This document shows positions 42,603 through 51,326 of a stretch of 64,000 nt of DNA, piece after piece. A model generated the notes under the pieces. It had not been told where the DNA came from. It saw only the letters and a program-made list of their open reading frames with translations, and searched no databases. The translations under genes were made by a program, and so were the position numbers. Numbering within the stretch: the first letter of the stretch is position 1; each line of letters opens with the position of its first letter. Origin of the DNA: Bacteroides cellulosilyticus. Its GTDB lineage: Bacteria > Bacteroidota > Bacteroidia > Bacteroidales > Bacteroidaceae. The DNA is taken from NCBI RefSeq assembly GCF_020091405.1, contig NZ_CP081903.1:2542501-2606500 (forward strand), given 5' to 3'.

Positions 42603-43175
42603 ATGGCAGAAGATACTAATCAGAGCAGACTGGTCACAGCACCGGAATTTAAAAAGAATGTAAGTACCTGGATGGACTCCATCATTGGCATGTCAGGAAG
42701 CATCCTTTATCTCAGGACTAAAGGTACCAATGAGTTAAACCGGAGTCTGGAGAAGAAAATGCGGTATGCCGAAGGGGGTACCGAAGATGATATAAACCGC
42801 ATCGCATTCAAGTTCAAGCAATATGGCGTATTCGTTCATTACGGTGTGGGACGTGGATATACCCGCATCAATGGCATGGTAGTCAGAGGATATAATCTGT
42901 ATAACCGGAAAAAGCGTACGTATCGCAACGAGGCCATCAGGACGGCACTGGTCAAGAAAGGCTACTCCAATGCGGAAATAAAAAAGCAGAAATACCGGAC
43001 CGAGATCGGTACTTTCACCGTACTTCGCAGACCCGTTGATTTCATTGATGGAGTAATTGACAAACATATCACCGAGCTTGCGGATATCTCCGGAGAATAT
43101 TACGGAGACAAGGCTTTCAAAAAGATACTGGACACATTTGGCAAACTAAAGATTCAGAAAAATGGCAAAAAGTAA
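42603..43175 (+). CDS. Phage tail/neck protein of unknown function
   Basis: 190 residues from the ATG at 42603; upstream frame overlaps a terminator. Contains KQYGVFVHYGVGRGYTRINGMVVRG and a C-terminal domain VDFIDGVIDKHITELADISGEYYG, similar to tail-completion proteins. It overlaps the tape-measure gene by 14 bp. Confidence 0.55.
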   Translation: MAEDTNQSRLVTAPEFKKNVSTWMDSIIGMSGSILYLRTKGTNELNRSLEKKMRYAEGGTEDDINRIAFKFKQYGVFVHYGVGRGYTRINGMVVRGYNLYNRKKRTYRNEAIRTALVKKGYSNAEIKKQKYRTEIGTFTVLRRPVDFIDGVIDKHITELADISGEYYGDKAFKKILDTFGKLKIQKNGKK

Positions 43176-46100
43176 GTCAGAAAAAAGAGGCATCTATCTT
43201 TATATAGATGGAAAGGAAATAGTCAATGATGTCAACCACATAGAGAAAGAGTGTCGGCAATTGACGCAGCAGCTGAAGACCATGACTATGGGCTCTGAGG
43301 AATACAACCGCACTATGGCGAAGATACAGCACCTTCAGGGCATACTCAAACAACATCGCCAGGAGATCAAAGGTATCACTACCGAGACCAAGAAAGCAAC
43401 TGTCAGTATCGGCAGCATGGTAGATTGGTTTAACCGATTCGGTGGGGTTATCTTGTCTGTGATCGGTTTTCTGACCGGTGTAACTCTTGCATTACGCACC
43501 ATCAGAGATGAACGCAACAAATTAGAAGAGTCACAAGCCGGGCTAAAAGCTTTGACCGGACTTGATGATGATAACATTGCCTGGCTGACAGAACAGGCTA
43601 AGACGCTTTCCACCACTATGACAAAAGAGGGATTGCGTGTCCGCCAGTCGGCTGCTGAGATTCTGGATGCGTTCATGTTGGTGGGTTCGGCCAAACCTGA
43701 ATTGCTTGGAGATAAGGAGGCATTGAAGCAAGTAACAGAAGAAGCTATGCGGTTACAGGCGGCTGCTAAGGATATCACTCTCAATGAGGCGGTTGATTCG
43801 CTTACTTTGTCGCTTAATCAATATGGCGAAGCTGCTGATCAGGCAGGGCGTTTTTCTAATGTGTTGGCTGCCGGTTCCCAAGCCGGATCCGCCAATATCG
43901 CAAGCCAGGCAAAGGCAATCCGGAATGCAGGAACGGCAGCAGCTTCAGCAAATGTTCCCATTGAACAGACGGTCGCTTTGATTGAAACGCTTGCCTATCG
44001 GGGTATAAAGGATGAAGTGGCCGGAACGGGATTGAAAAAGTTCTTCCTAGTACTTCAGACCGGAGCGGATGAAATCAATCCCAAAATTGTAGGGTTGGAT
44101 AAGGCACTGGAGAACCTGAAGAATAAGAATATGGATGCAGGCGCCATTAAAAAGATGTTCGGGGAAGAAGGTTATAACACGGCATCCGTAATCCTTCAGA
44201 ACACGGAGATGGTGAAGGACTTCACAGCAGCTGTTACCGGTACGAATGTGGCGTATGAACAGGCAGCTATTAATAGTGATACTGCGCAGGCTAGATTAGA
44301 ACAGGCGCGTAATAAAATGAAATTGGCGGCTATTGATTTGGGTGAAAAGCTAAATCCGGCTTTGGCGGTCAGCACTAATATGCTGACTTATGTTATTAAA
44401 ATTTTGCCTGGACTGATTGATTGGTTCCAAAAATGGGGCACAACGATAATAGCCTTCATTATCCCATTGGCAACCTATTATGCCACTCTAAAACTAATCT
44501 CTCTTTATCATACTACTTACAATGCGATTCTTCGGGGAGGAATCACCATACAAACCGCATACCGGATAGCTACCATTGCCCTGAATGATGCACTGGCAGG
44601 AGACTATAAGGCCATAGCCAGGCTGATACTACAAATGCGTTCTCATAATATCATAACTCGGACAGTGGCAGCAAGCACACTTGTTTTTCGGGCAGCAATG
44701 GAGACTTTAACCTTTCGTTTTTCTGCCGCAACTAAAGCAATACGGGCGGCATGGGCAGTATTGGGATTAAATCCTTTTGTAGCCATAGCCACAGTCGTTG
44801 CAGCCGCAGCGACCGGACTGTATATTTATGCCCAACGCACTTCTGTAGCTGCACGTAGGCAAAAAGAGTTAGTGGATATGAATAGGGAGGCCGAAAAAAG
44901 CATCAGCGAAGAAAAGAATAAACTGGATGCCTTACGGAAGGTGCTTGAGGATTCTAAAGAACCATATGCAAAACGAAAGGCTGCATTAGAAGAAATTCAG
45001 TCCATTGTTCCGGAATATCATGCTTCACTGACTAAAGAAGGGACGCTTATCAACAACAACTCTCAGGCTTTGGATGGTTATGTAGAGAAGCTCCTTCTGA
45101 CAGCTAAACAACAGATGGCAAACTCTAAATTACAGGAAGCGCTGAGCCAACGTAGCGAATGGGTACACGAGAACGGTCCGGATGCCATGAAGTTTAAGAA
45201 TCTTGAATGGGAGATAAATGATCCTGTTAATATGGGAAAGTCTGTTGAGGAACTGGCTGCATCTAACGGGGTATCACCTACTGCGTATAAAGTATGGGCA
45301 ACACAGAAAAAACGTCTTGATGGCAATGTGCGTTACTACGAGCAGATGATGCAGGACTATACAGCCCAATTACTCGCTATCAACGACAAGTACAAGACTG
45401 TTACTCCGGATCCTTTGTCCCCTGTCACTAATGGCGGTAGTGGAGGTACCGAATCAGAAGAAGAACGCAAGAAACGCGTGAGTAAGGAACTGGAGGATCT
45501 GGAGACGAAACACATGCAACAGATGACCCATCTGCAAAAACTGTATTTAGAGGGTGAGATTAAAACCAATGAAGAATATACTGCCTTGCAAATAGACCTG
45601 GAGAAAAAGACGTTGGATGAAAAACTAAAAATAGTTGGACTGGAACCTCATGAACGAGAAAAGTTACAGGTTAAAATGCTGGAGGCTCAGATTAAATTTA
45701 ATGAAGAATGTAAAAAACTGGATGAAAAAGCTGAAAAAGAACGGCAAAAAGCCGCAGACAAAACAGCTAAAGAACGTCTTTCCATACGTCAGAAGCAATT
45801 ACGTATAGAATTGGAGGAAGCTACTGCAAACCATTATAGAAATCTCACTTCAGAAGAAGAATTTGCAAAAGAGGTTAACGGCATCAGACAACGTTACTGG
45901 GAGGATTTACTTGATAACTATCAATTGACAGAGGAACAGCGGACAGAAATAGATAAAGAGCAGGCCGAAGCAAAAACAGATGCCGAGAAAGAAAAGTATG
46001 AGAAAACGATGGAGATGCACAAACAATATGTATCCATAGTAGAAAGTATTGCTGCTGATTTTGGTGAAACCATCGGTCAGATGATCGCTACCGGTGAGTT

Positions 46101-46737
46101 GTCATTAAAAGACTTCTTGAAAGAAACAATTCTGATGGCATTGGATGCTCTGGAGCGTGTCATTGAAATTTCCTGTTTGGAAGTAATGGTTAAGAATCTG
46201 GCAGCAACAGCCCCTTTATCATTTATTGGTGCAGCAAAAGCTGCCTTGCAAATAGCGGCTATCAAGGCATCCTTTGCAGTGGTTAAAGGCGTGGTTGGCA
46301 ATTTTTACACCGGAGGTTACACGGGACATGGAGCCTGGGATCAACCGCAGGGTATTGTTCATTCTGATGAATTTGTAGCCAACCGTTTTGCGGTGGCCAA
46401 TCCGAATTTGCGGCCGATATTCGATGTTATTGATGTGGCACAACGTACCGGAAATGTTGGTAACTTAACAGCTGAAGATATCGCAGCCGTGGCAGGATCC
46501 GGAAAGAATACGCATACCGTTCCAGCTAAGGCACCCGGAGCCAGTGCCACAACCACCACCAATGATCCGGCTATGGTGGCGATGCTCGTTGAATGTACCC
46601 GTGCGCTACGTAAACTTAAAAATCGTCTGGATGATCCGTTAGTAGCGGAGACTTATGTTACCGGTAAACGGGGTATCAATCAGGCTCAACGAGATTATAA
46701 AAAATTAGAGAATAACAAATCACGTAACAAGCAATGA
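43162..46737 (+). CDS. Tape measure protein
   Basis: 1191 residues, the longest prophage gene, as expected of a tail-length ruler. N-terminal coiled coil (EKECRQLTQQLKTMTMGSEEYNRTMAKIQHLQGILKQHRQEI), phage-minor-tail core with TLALRTIRDERNKLEESQAGLKALTGLDDDNIAWL, several hydrophobic segments around residues 93-112 and 420-450, and a charged coiled-coil later (KLDEKAEKERQKAADKTAKERL). A 3.6-kb ruler predicts a tail around 170-180 nm if the usual 1.5 angstrom per residue holds. Confidence 0.85.
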   Translation: MAKSKSEKRGIYLYIDGKEIVNDVNHIEKECRQLTQQLKTMTMGSEEYNRTMAKIQHLQGILKQHRQEIKGITTETKKATVSIGSMVDWFNRFGGVILSVIGFLTGVTLALRTIRDERNKLEESQAGLKALTGLDDDNIAWLTEQAKTLSTTMTKEGLRVRQSAAEILDAFMLVGSAKPELLGDKEALKQVTEEAMRLQAAAKDITLNEAVDSLTLSLNQYGEAADQAGRFSNVLAAGSQAGSANIASQAKAIRNAGTAAASANVPIEQTVALIETLAYRGIKDEVAGTGLKKFFLVLQTGADEINPKIVGLDKALENLKNKNMDAGAIKKMFGEEGYNTASVILQNTEMVKDFTAAVTGTNVAYEQAAINSDTAQARLEQARNKMKLAAIDLGEKLNPALAVSTNMLTYVIKILPGLIDWFQKWGTTIIAFIIPLATYYATLKLISLYHTTYNAILRGGITIQTAYRIATIALNDALAGDYKAIARLILQMRSHNIITRTVAASTLVFRAAMETLTFRFSAATKAIRAAWAVLGLNPFVAIATVVAAAATGLYIYAQRTSVAARRQKELVDMNREAEKSISEEKNKLDALRKVLEDSKEPYAKRKAALEEIQSIVPEYHASLTKEGTLINNNSQALDGYVEKLLLTAKQQMANSKLQEALSQRSEWVHENGPDAMKFKNLEWEINDPVNMGKSVEELAASNGVSPTAYKVWATQKKRLDGNVRYYEQMMQDYTAQLLAINDKYKTVTPDPLSPVTNGGSGGTESEEERKKRVSKELEDLETKHMQQMTHLQKLYLEGEIKTNEEYTALQIDLEKKTLDEKLKIVGLEPHEREKLQVKMLEAQIKFNEECKKLDEKAEKERQKAADKTAKERLSIRQKQLRIELEEATANHYRNLTSEEEFAKEVNGIRQRYWEDLLDNYQLTEEQRTEIDKEQAEAKTDAEKEKYEKTMEMHKQYVSIVESIAADFGETIGQMIATGELSLKDFLKETILMALDALERVIEISCLEVMVKNLAATAPLSFIGAAKAALQIAAIKASFAVVKGVVGNFYTGGYTGHGAWDQPQGIVHSDEFVANRFAVANPNLRPIFDVIDVAQRTGNVGNLTAEDIAAVAGSGKNTHTVPAKAPGASATTTTNDPAMVAMLVECTRALRKLKNRLDDPLVAETYVTGKRGINQAQRDYKKLENNKSRNKQ

Positions 46738-48542
46738 CCGAATTATACATTGACGGACAGTTGGCCGCCCTTCCTGAAGGATTCAACTTTACATTCACTT
46801 CCGAAAATCCATATTTCACCCGTAGTTCCAATTATTCGTTGGATATAGAACTTCCTATGCCGGCTAATCATGCCATATTCGGACATATTAACCGGATGGA
46901 TGTAACAAAGAAAAAGACCATACTTCCCGCCATGCTCATTGTGGATGCCAGGTGCCTGCTTTATGGCAGCGCAGTTTTATTGTCGGTAGAGGACACATTG
47001 GTTAAAGTGCAGCTGGTATCTGGTAATGCGGAGTTTAATCTTCTTACGAATGATGATATCTATATTGATGAGTTAGAGCTGGGAGGTCCTTATATGCCTC
47101 CGCAGCCGGGAATCTTTCAATTCTTCTTACCGGAATCAGAAATGAAGGCAGCCTACGGCTCGGTAGATGAAGTGGATGGGGTTTTTCTCCCGGTATTTTA
47201 TCAAGAAACAAAAGAGGAGAATTTGGTCAATAGAGTTACATATGAAGAGGGAACAACCAACTTTAATCCCGGCTCTAACATGTTTGTAGGAAGTTTCCAA
47301 CCCTACCTGCTTACGGTCATCAAAAAACTGGTTGAATATTTCGGATATACCTTTGATACTACTTTCTTTGATAACAGCTTCTTGCGGAATATCTATATAT
47401 GCAGTGCGGTAAACTCATTCCGCATTGAAACAGCATTGCCACACTGGACAGTTTCCGAGTTCTTTGATGAATTGGAGAAATTCCTGGGTGTCATTACCGT
47501 TGTAGACGAACATGCCAAAGTAGTACGCTTTGTTGAACTGAATAATTATTTCTCCAATCCCGATAAAGAGATCATTGATCACGCTGCATTGTTGCGTGAA
47601 TATGCGGTCGAAGTGGACGAGGAGAAGAACGATAAGGATGTAACCTCTGGCAATGTCGGTTATGATCTTCCCTCCACTTCAGATGACGGCTACTTCCGAC
47701 TGGATCGGTATCTGCTGAAGGCTGCTAAAAAGGCTGAATATGCCAACTATCAGGATATGAAAAATGCTTACGACAGTATGAATAATGAAGAACGGAAAAG
47801 GGTGATATTTGTCGTAGGTAAACGTTACTACATCAACTACAATGAGAATGAGACAGACACACTGCGTGAAGTCAATCTATATGCTGACCTTATCCGTGAT
47901 CCGGAATCTTATGATACGGATGCCGAGCTGAAGATAGTCCCTGCCAAGATTGTACAATATGATCGTGGTACATGGAAACGGCTGGAACATAATTTCGATG
48001 TGGTGAGAACTGACACCAGCTTAGTTTTGAATATTCCCTTAATCAGCTATTACCGCAAAAATTATAATCCGGATTGGATAATCAGTCCTCAGGGTGAAGC
48101 TTTCAATATCCAAGAAGCCATCAGCGGTGATGTTGAGTTACCGGAAAAACAGCAAAAGAATGATCGTATGGAGATAGCTTTCAATACCGGAAAGTTCAAT
48201 CGGCAGAACGTGACCTCTAACGGACAAACCAAACCTTACAGTCATGCTTATCCGTTTACCGACTACCAGCAGAAAACTGCTGCGCAGCTCACTGATTTTC
48301 TTCCGTATTCGCTCAGTCTGAATGACGTTTGTCCGGACAGCATAGGTCATCGGCTTTCTGTTCTGAAGATGTTTCATTCCAATATTCCCTATACTATCAA
48401 TTTCCAGGCTAACCGTTTGCCGGATGTTAACAAGGTATTTCTTATTGGTAATAAGCAATATTTGTGCGAGAAGATTGAGGCGGAAATAGATGCGGATGGG
48501 TTAAATAGGGTGCTGAAGGGGACTTTTTACAGGGTAGAATAA
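46734..48542 (+). CDS. Tail tip or baseplate protein
   Basis: 602 residues, overlapping the tape measure by 4 bp. Beta-rich, starting MTELYIDGQLAALPEGFNFTFTSENPYFTRSSNYSLDIELPM, a start typical for Bacteroides phage distal-tail proteins. Position after the tape measure fits the tail tip. Followed by a hairpin that ends convergent transcription. Confidence 0.65.
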   Translation: MTELYIDGQLAALPEGFNFTFTSENPYFTRSSNYSLDIELPMPANHAIFGHINRMDVTKKKTILPAMLIVDARCLLYGSAVLLSVEDTLVKVQLVSGNAEFNLLTNDDIYIDELELGGPYMPPQPGIFQFFLPESEMKAAYGSVDEVDGVFLPVFYQETKEENLVNRVTYEEGTTNFNPGSNMFVGSFQPYLLTVIKKLVEYFGYTFDTTFFDNSFLRNIYICSAVNSFRIETALPHWTVSEFFDELEKFLGVITVVDEHAKVVRFVELNNYFSNPDKEIIDHAALLREYAVEVDEEKNDKDVTSGNVGYDLPSTSDDGYFRLDRYLLKAAKKAEYANYQDMKNAYDSMNNEERKRVIFVVGKRYYINYNENETDTLREVNLYADLIRDPESYDTDAELKIVPAKIVQYDRGTWKRLEHNFDVVRTDTSLVLNIPLISYYRKNYNPDWIISPQGEAFNIQEAISGDVELPEKQQKNDRMEIAFNTGKFNRQNVTSNGQTKPYSHAYPFTDYQQKTAAQLTDFLPYSLSLNDVCPDSIGHRLSVLKMFHSNIPYTINFQANRLPDVNKVFLIGNKQYLCEKIEAEIDADGLNRVLKGTFYRVE

Positions 48543-48545
48543 AAA

Positions 48546-48574
48546 TCCCCGTAGCGGTTCATACTACGGGGATA
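48546..48574 (-). terminator. Terminator for the leftward gene (and barrier for the tail operon)
   Basis: 10-bp perfect stem ATCCCCGTAG/CTACGGGGAT. On the minus strand it is followed by TTTTTA, so it mainly ends leftward transcription of 48594-49010. Confidence 0.7.
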
Positions 48575-48593
48575 AGTGTCAATAAAACGTCTC

Positions 48594-49010
48594 TCAAGAT
48601 ATGGAGAGTGAACCTAATTGTTTGCTGATGTCCTGAAGAGCAAAATTAAATGTTTCCAGGTCTTTTTTGCTAAGTGTATAAACTTTGCCTCTTACTTTAC
48701 TTCCGTTGATACGCTGGCTGAGCCATGCTGTACTTTTACCGAAATATTTTTTAGCAATGTAGCCTAACGGAATAATTTCTGTATAAGGGGCTATTTGCTG
48801 TTTTAATGTAACATAATTGATCTGTTCTTCCGCCTCTGATGCAATTTCCTTGTAGCCATTGATTAAAAAATCGGCTATTGCATCGACATCTTTCTGATCC
48901 GTGTACTTGCTGGTTATCTCGTCAGAGAGCGCAACATATTTCTCCATGGCATCCGGTGCACCGGAGTGAGCGATTTCATGCAATTTCTTTAAATCATCTT
49001 TAAGTGCCAT
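48594..49010 (-). CDS. DUF5053-like phage protein
   Basis: 138 residues, leftward, opposite to the tail operon. Helical N-terminal half (LKKLHEIAHSGAPDAMEKYVALSDEITSKY) and a C-terminal HTH-like region (PLGYIAKKYFGKSTAWLSQRINGSKVRGKVY). Resembles the DUF5053 family of Bacteroides mobile elements by recall. Probably expressed in the lysogen; may be a regulator. Confidence 0.65.
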   Translation of the reverse strand: MALKDDLKKLHEIAHSGAPDAMEKYVALSDEITSKYTDQKDVDAIADFLINGYKEIASEAEEQINYVTLKQQIAPYTEIIPLGYIAKKYFGKSTAWLSQRINGSKVRGKVYTLSKKDLETFNFALQDISKQLGSLSIS

Positions 49011-49054
49011 AATCGTATTGTTTTATGCTCCCCATGTGGGGAGCTTGTTTAACT

Positions 49055-49252
49055 TCATTTTTCCAATTCATTTAGAACTTTTTCCAAAAGTGCTATCTGT
49101 TTGTCTGTTTCAAGTTTGGCATCCAGGAGTTCATTCATTTTCTGTGTACTCATTTGGTTCCCTGCATTCTTGAAAGTGTGTTCATACATTTTAGATAACA
49201 ATTTTAACTGGGTAAGTTTTGCAACCAGTTGCATTTTGGTTTCTTTTTCCAT
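49055..49252 (-). CDS. Small coiled-coil protein
   Basis: 65 residues from the ATG at 49252; a longer frame to 49306 would run over the promoter. Charged helix (MQLVAKLTQLKLLSKMYEHTFKNAGNQMSTQKMNELLDAKLETDKQIALLEKVLNEL). First gene of a leftward unit with 48594-49010, which starts 44 bp further on. Confidence 0.55.
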   Translation of the reverse strand: MEKETKMQLVAKLTQLKLLSKMYEHTFKNAGNQMSTQKMNELLDAKLETDKQIALLEKVLNELEK

Positions 49253-49275
49253 ATCTCTTCGTTTTAATGACAATG

Positions 49276-49307
49276 CAAATATACATAAAGTTTTATTTAT
49301 GTGCAAA
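49276..49307 (-). promoter_or_regulatory. Promoter of the leftward small-gene unit
   Basis: On the minus strand TTTG (49307-49304), 20-nt spacer, exact TATATTTG (49283-49276). It faces away from the antirepressor promoter. Confidence 0.8.
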
Positions 49308-49539
49308 TTCCATAAAGAAAAGTTTATGTATTTCGTTTTTTTTATGTATTTATCGTGAATTGGGGTGGAGAGGAACAGGCTTTCTTTGGGATATTAATTT
49401 CAATTTTATATTTTTGTGGCATCTAATGATGCCAATTGTTTTACATGACTTACATAGTGCCTTTAGTATTTTCATCAGTCAAACATCGCGATTTTAAAGG
49501 CATGAGTAGCGCATCTTCTTGTAAGGTGTGCTACTCTTT

Positions 49540-49680
49540 TTATAATAAGAACCCTAACAAAAGACCAACTAATAAAGCTATGGGAATGGCTACGAGCTGT
49601 TTTTTAACCCGGGTTATGTCTTTTCTTAAAGACATAACTTCTTTGATTATAACAGAAATATCATCATCTATAAAATACAT
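49540..49680 (-). CDS. 46-residue membrane protein candidate
   Basis: From the ATG at 49680: helical N-terminus MYFIDDDISVIIKEVMSLRKDITRVKKQ followed by a C-terminal membrane helix AIPIALLVGLLLGFLL. Tail-anchored layout of many toxin-like or superinfection-exclusion peptides. No promoter or partner seen; below the size where ORF statistics help. Confidence 0.35.
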   Translation of the reverse strand: MYFIDDDISVIIKEVMSLRKDITRVKKQLVAIPIALLVGLLLGFLL

Positions 49681-49724
49681 AACAGCATTGTTTTTTGCAA
49701 AATTATTATAAATAATTGAAGTTG

Positions 49725-49758
49725 AAGCGGAGAAATAAAAAATCTCCGCTTTTTTTTC
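49725..49758. terminator. Terminator unit 1 of a repeated family
   Basis: AAGCGGAGA/TCTCCGCTT stem with an AATAAAAAA loop and eight T. The same stem and loop recurs at 50503-50533. Confidence 0.8.
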
Positions 49759-49893
49759 TCCTATCCATACACAACCATCACCTATATCCGATATAGACAT
49801 CGTATTTTAGATGGCCTGAAACAAACGGGTGGAACCTATAACTGGTTTCGTCCGTTTGTGTTTATTGTATTTGTTGTGTTAAATTATGGTTAA

Positions 49894-49934
49894 ATATTTT
49901 ATAATTATTTGGTTATCAAATAATTATAAAATAT
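49894..49934. promoter_or_regulatory. 18-bp palindromic operator over the antirepressor promoter
   Basis: Arms 49894-49911 and 49917-49934 are exact inverted repeats (core ATAATTATTTG/CAAATAATTAT), 5-nt loop. The left arm contains the -33 TTTG and the right arm enters the -7 box, so binding would block the promoter. Confidence 0.75.
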
Positions 49935-49939
49935 ATTTG
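49908..49939 (+). promoter_or_regulatory. Promoter of the antirepressor gene
   Basis: TTTG at 49908-49911, 20-nt spacer, exact TATATTTG at 49932-49939. Confidence 0.8.
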
Positions 49940-49978
49940 TCTTTGAAAATGAAAACAAATCATATGAACAACAAGATT

Positions 49979-50488
49979 ATGGAAACAAAAATCATTACAA
50001 GAGTGAATAACGTGGACATTATTGCCACAAGTGACGAACAATTGGTACCAATCCGGCCTATTTGCGAGGCGTTGGGGATTGATGTGGAAAGACAGCGTAG
50101 AAAGATTCAAGAGGACGAAGATTTGAATTCAACTGCCGCCCTGACGCCCGCGGTTGGAGCCGATGGGAAAGAGCGCGAAATGCTCTGCCTTCCCATCCGT
50201 TATATCTTCGGTTGGATGTTCACCATCAACCCCAAGAACGTGAAACCCGAAGCGCAGGAAGCCGTACGTATTTACCGACGCAAATGTTATGATGCCCTAT
50301 ACAGTCACTTCTTCGGAACACAAAAGAGACAGATAGAGCAGAATCGGGTAGAAATATCCCTGTTAGAGGAACTGGCCGATCTGAACCAGCAACAGCAGCA
50401 GTTGAAGCAGACCATCAACGAAAAACGCAAGAAGTTGGAGAAACTTCGCGAAGAGAGGCTGAAAAACGAACCACAGCTGTTTGATTGA
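49979..50488 (+). CDS. Phage antirepressor (P22_AR_N-type)
   Basis: 169 residues from the ATG at 49979; starts at 49949 and 49964 are in frame but lie at or just after the predicted transcription start. ITRVNNVDIIATSDEQLVPIRPICEALGIDVERQRRKI, then CLPIRYIFGWMFTINPKNVKPEAQEAVRIYRRKCYDAL match the N-terminal domain of P22-type antirepressors; the C-terminus is a coiled coil. Such proteins relieve repression, and expression is controlled by the palindromic operator upstream. This fits a lysis/lysogeny decision module distant from the main repressor. Confidence 0.85.
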   Translation: METKIITRVNNVDIIATSDEQLVPIRPICEALGIDVERQRRKIQEDEDLNSTAALTPAVGADGKEREMLCLPIRYIFGWMFTINPKNVKPEAQEAVRIYRRKCYDALYSHFFGTQKRQIEQNRVEISLLEELADLNQQQQQLKQTINEKRKKLEKLREERLKNEPQLFD

Positions 50489-50502
50489 AAAAGTACTGAA
50501 GG

Positions 50503-50533
50503 AGCGGAGAAATAAAAAATCTCCGCTTTTTTT
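50503..50533 (+). terminator. Terminator unit 2 of a repeated family
   Basis: AGCGGAGA/TCTCCGCT with loop AATAAAAAA and seven T, nearly identical to 49725-49758. Its T run also supplies the TTTG of the promoter that follows. Confidence 0.85.
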
Positions 50534-50561
50534 GTCGTTTGGTAACTTATTTCGACCTTTG
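50531..50561 (+). promoter_or_regulatory. Promoter of the first structured leader
   Basis: TTTG at 50531-50534 (end of the preceding T run), 19 nt, GACCTTTG at 50554-50561, one mismatch from TAnnTTTG. Confidence 0.65.
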
Positions 50562-50585
50562 CAGTGCCCAATTAAACCAAACGTT

Positions 50586-50668
50586 TCAATTCCTTATGTC
50601 GTGTAACCCGTACTCAATCGGGTTCCGGGTGGTTCTGGTGGGCGCACGGCATAAGGAATTGATTTTTT
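50586..50668 (+). ncRNA. Structured leader RNA or attenuator ahead of the lipoprotein gene
   Basis: A 13-bp stem (50586-50598 with 50650-50662, core CAATTCCTTATG/CATAAGGAATTG), an inner CGTG/CACG stem and an AACCCG/CGGGTT hairpin (50605-50624), immediately followed by six T (50663-50668). This reads as an intrinsic terminator built on a branched RNA: a short RNA of about 100 nt, or an attenuator of the gene starting at 50697. No known riboswitch was recognised. Confidence 0.6.
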
Positions 50669-50696
50669 GCAGGCAATTAATTAACATTTTAATATT

Positions 50697-51125
50697 ATGG
50701 AAAAGAAGATTTCATGTTTATTGTTTTCTATTTTAGCTCTATCAGCTTGTAGTGTAAGTAATTTACCGGCACCTAAATCAGAGGTTTTTATGATTGACTA
50801 TTCTATGTTGACGCAACAAGGGTATTTTGTAACAGAATCTAATTCTGTAAGTTTCGACTACGAAGCGATAGGTAGTATTTATGCTGAAGAAGTTGGTGGG
50901 TGGGTACCAAAAGATGGAAAGCCCAAATCTACGGATCCTAAAGAGAACTACTATATAAATTCCGGTCGGAAACATATTTATCAGAAACCTAATCTCCAAA
51001 ATACCTATGTCAATATAGCGGATAAGCTAAAAGCTGTGGGAGCCAATGGGATTATTAATCTAAAAGTCAGCAATTATTCTAATAAAATTATAATTACAGG
51101 TATGGCTATCAAAAAAAAGGATTGA
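50697..51125 (+). CDS. Prophage lipoprotein
   Basis: 142 residues. Signal peptide with lipobox ending in Cys18 (LALSAC). The C-terminal half (NIADKLKAVGANGIINLKVSNYSNKIIITGMAIKK) resembles small secreted beta-alpha domains such as YbjQ-like proteins. Preceded by the structured leader. A lysogen surface lipoprotein could alter phage or envelope interactions; unproven. Confidence 0.65.
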   Translation: MEKKISCLLFSILALSACSVSNLPAPKSEVFMIDYSMLTQQGYFVTESNSVSFDYEAIGSIYAEEVGGWVPKDGKPKSTDPKENYYINSGRKHIYQKPNLQNTYVNIADKLKAVGANGIINLKVSNYSNKIIITGMAIKKKD

Positions 51126-51214
51126 CATAAATTTCAATTTTATAAAGAAATTAATCGAATAGTAGAACAGCTTAATTTCTTTATGAGCAATACTAACTTT
51201 ATGAAAAGATATGG

Positions 51215-51242
51215 AAGCGGAGCTGGTAGACTCCGCTTTTTT
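51215..51242 (+). terminator. Terminator unit 3
   Basis: AAGCGGAG/CTCCGCTT with loop CTGGTAGA and a T run. A partial repeat AAATAAAAAATCTCCGCTTTT follows at 51270, the 3' half of the family. Confidence 0.8.
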
Positions 51243-51291
51243 CGTACATAGCTACGAAATAGTTCTTCAAATAAAAAATCTCCGCTTTTCT

Positions 51292-51322
51292 TTTGCTGTT
51301 TCAAAAGAAACCTGCATCTTTG
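51292..51322 (+). promoter_or_regulatory. Promoter of the second structured leader
   Basis: TTTG at 51292-51295, 19 nt, CATCTTTG at 51315-51322. The predicted start falls at or next to 51327, where the closing stem begins. Confidence 0.65.
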
Positions 51323-51326
51323 CAGT

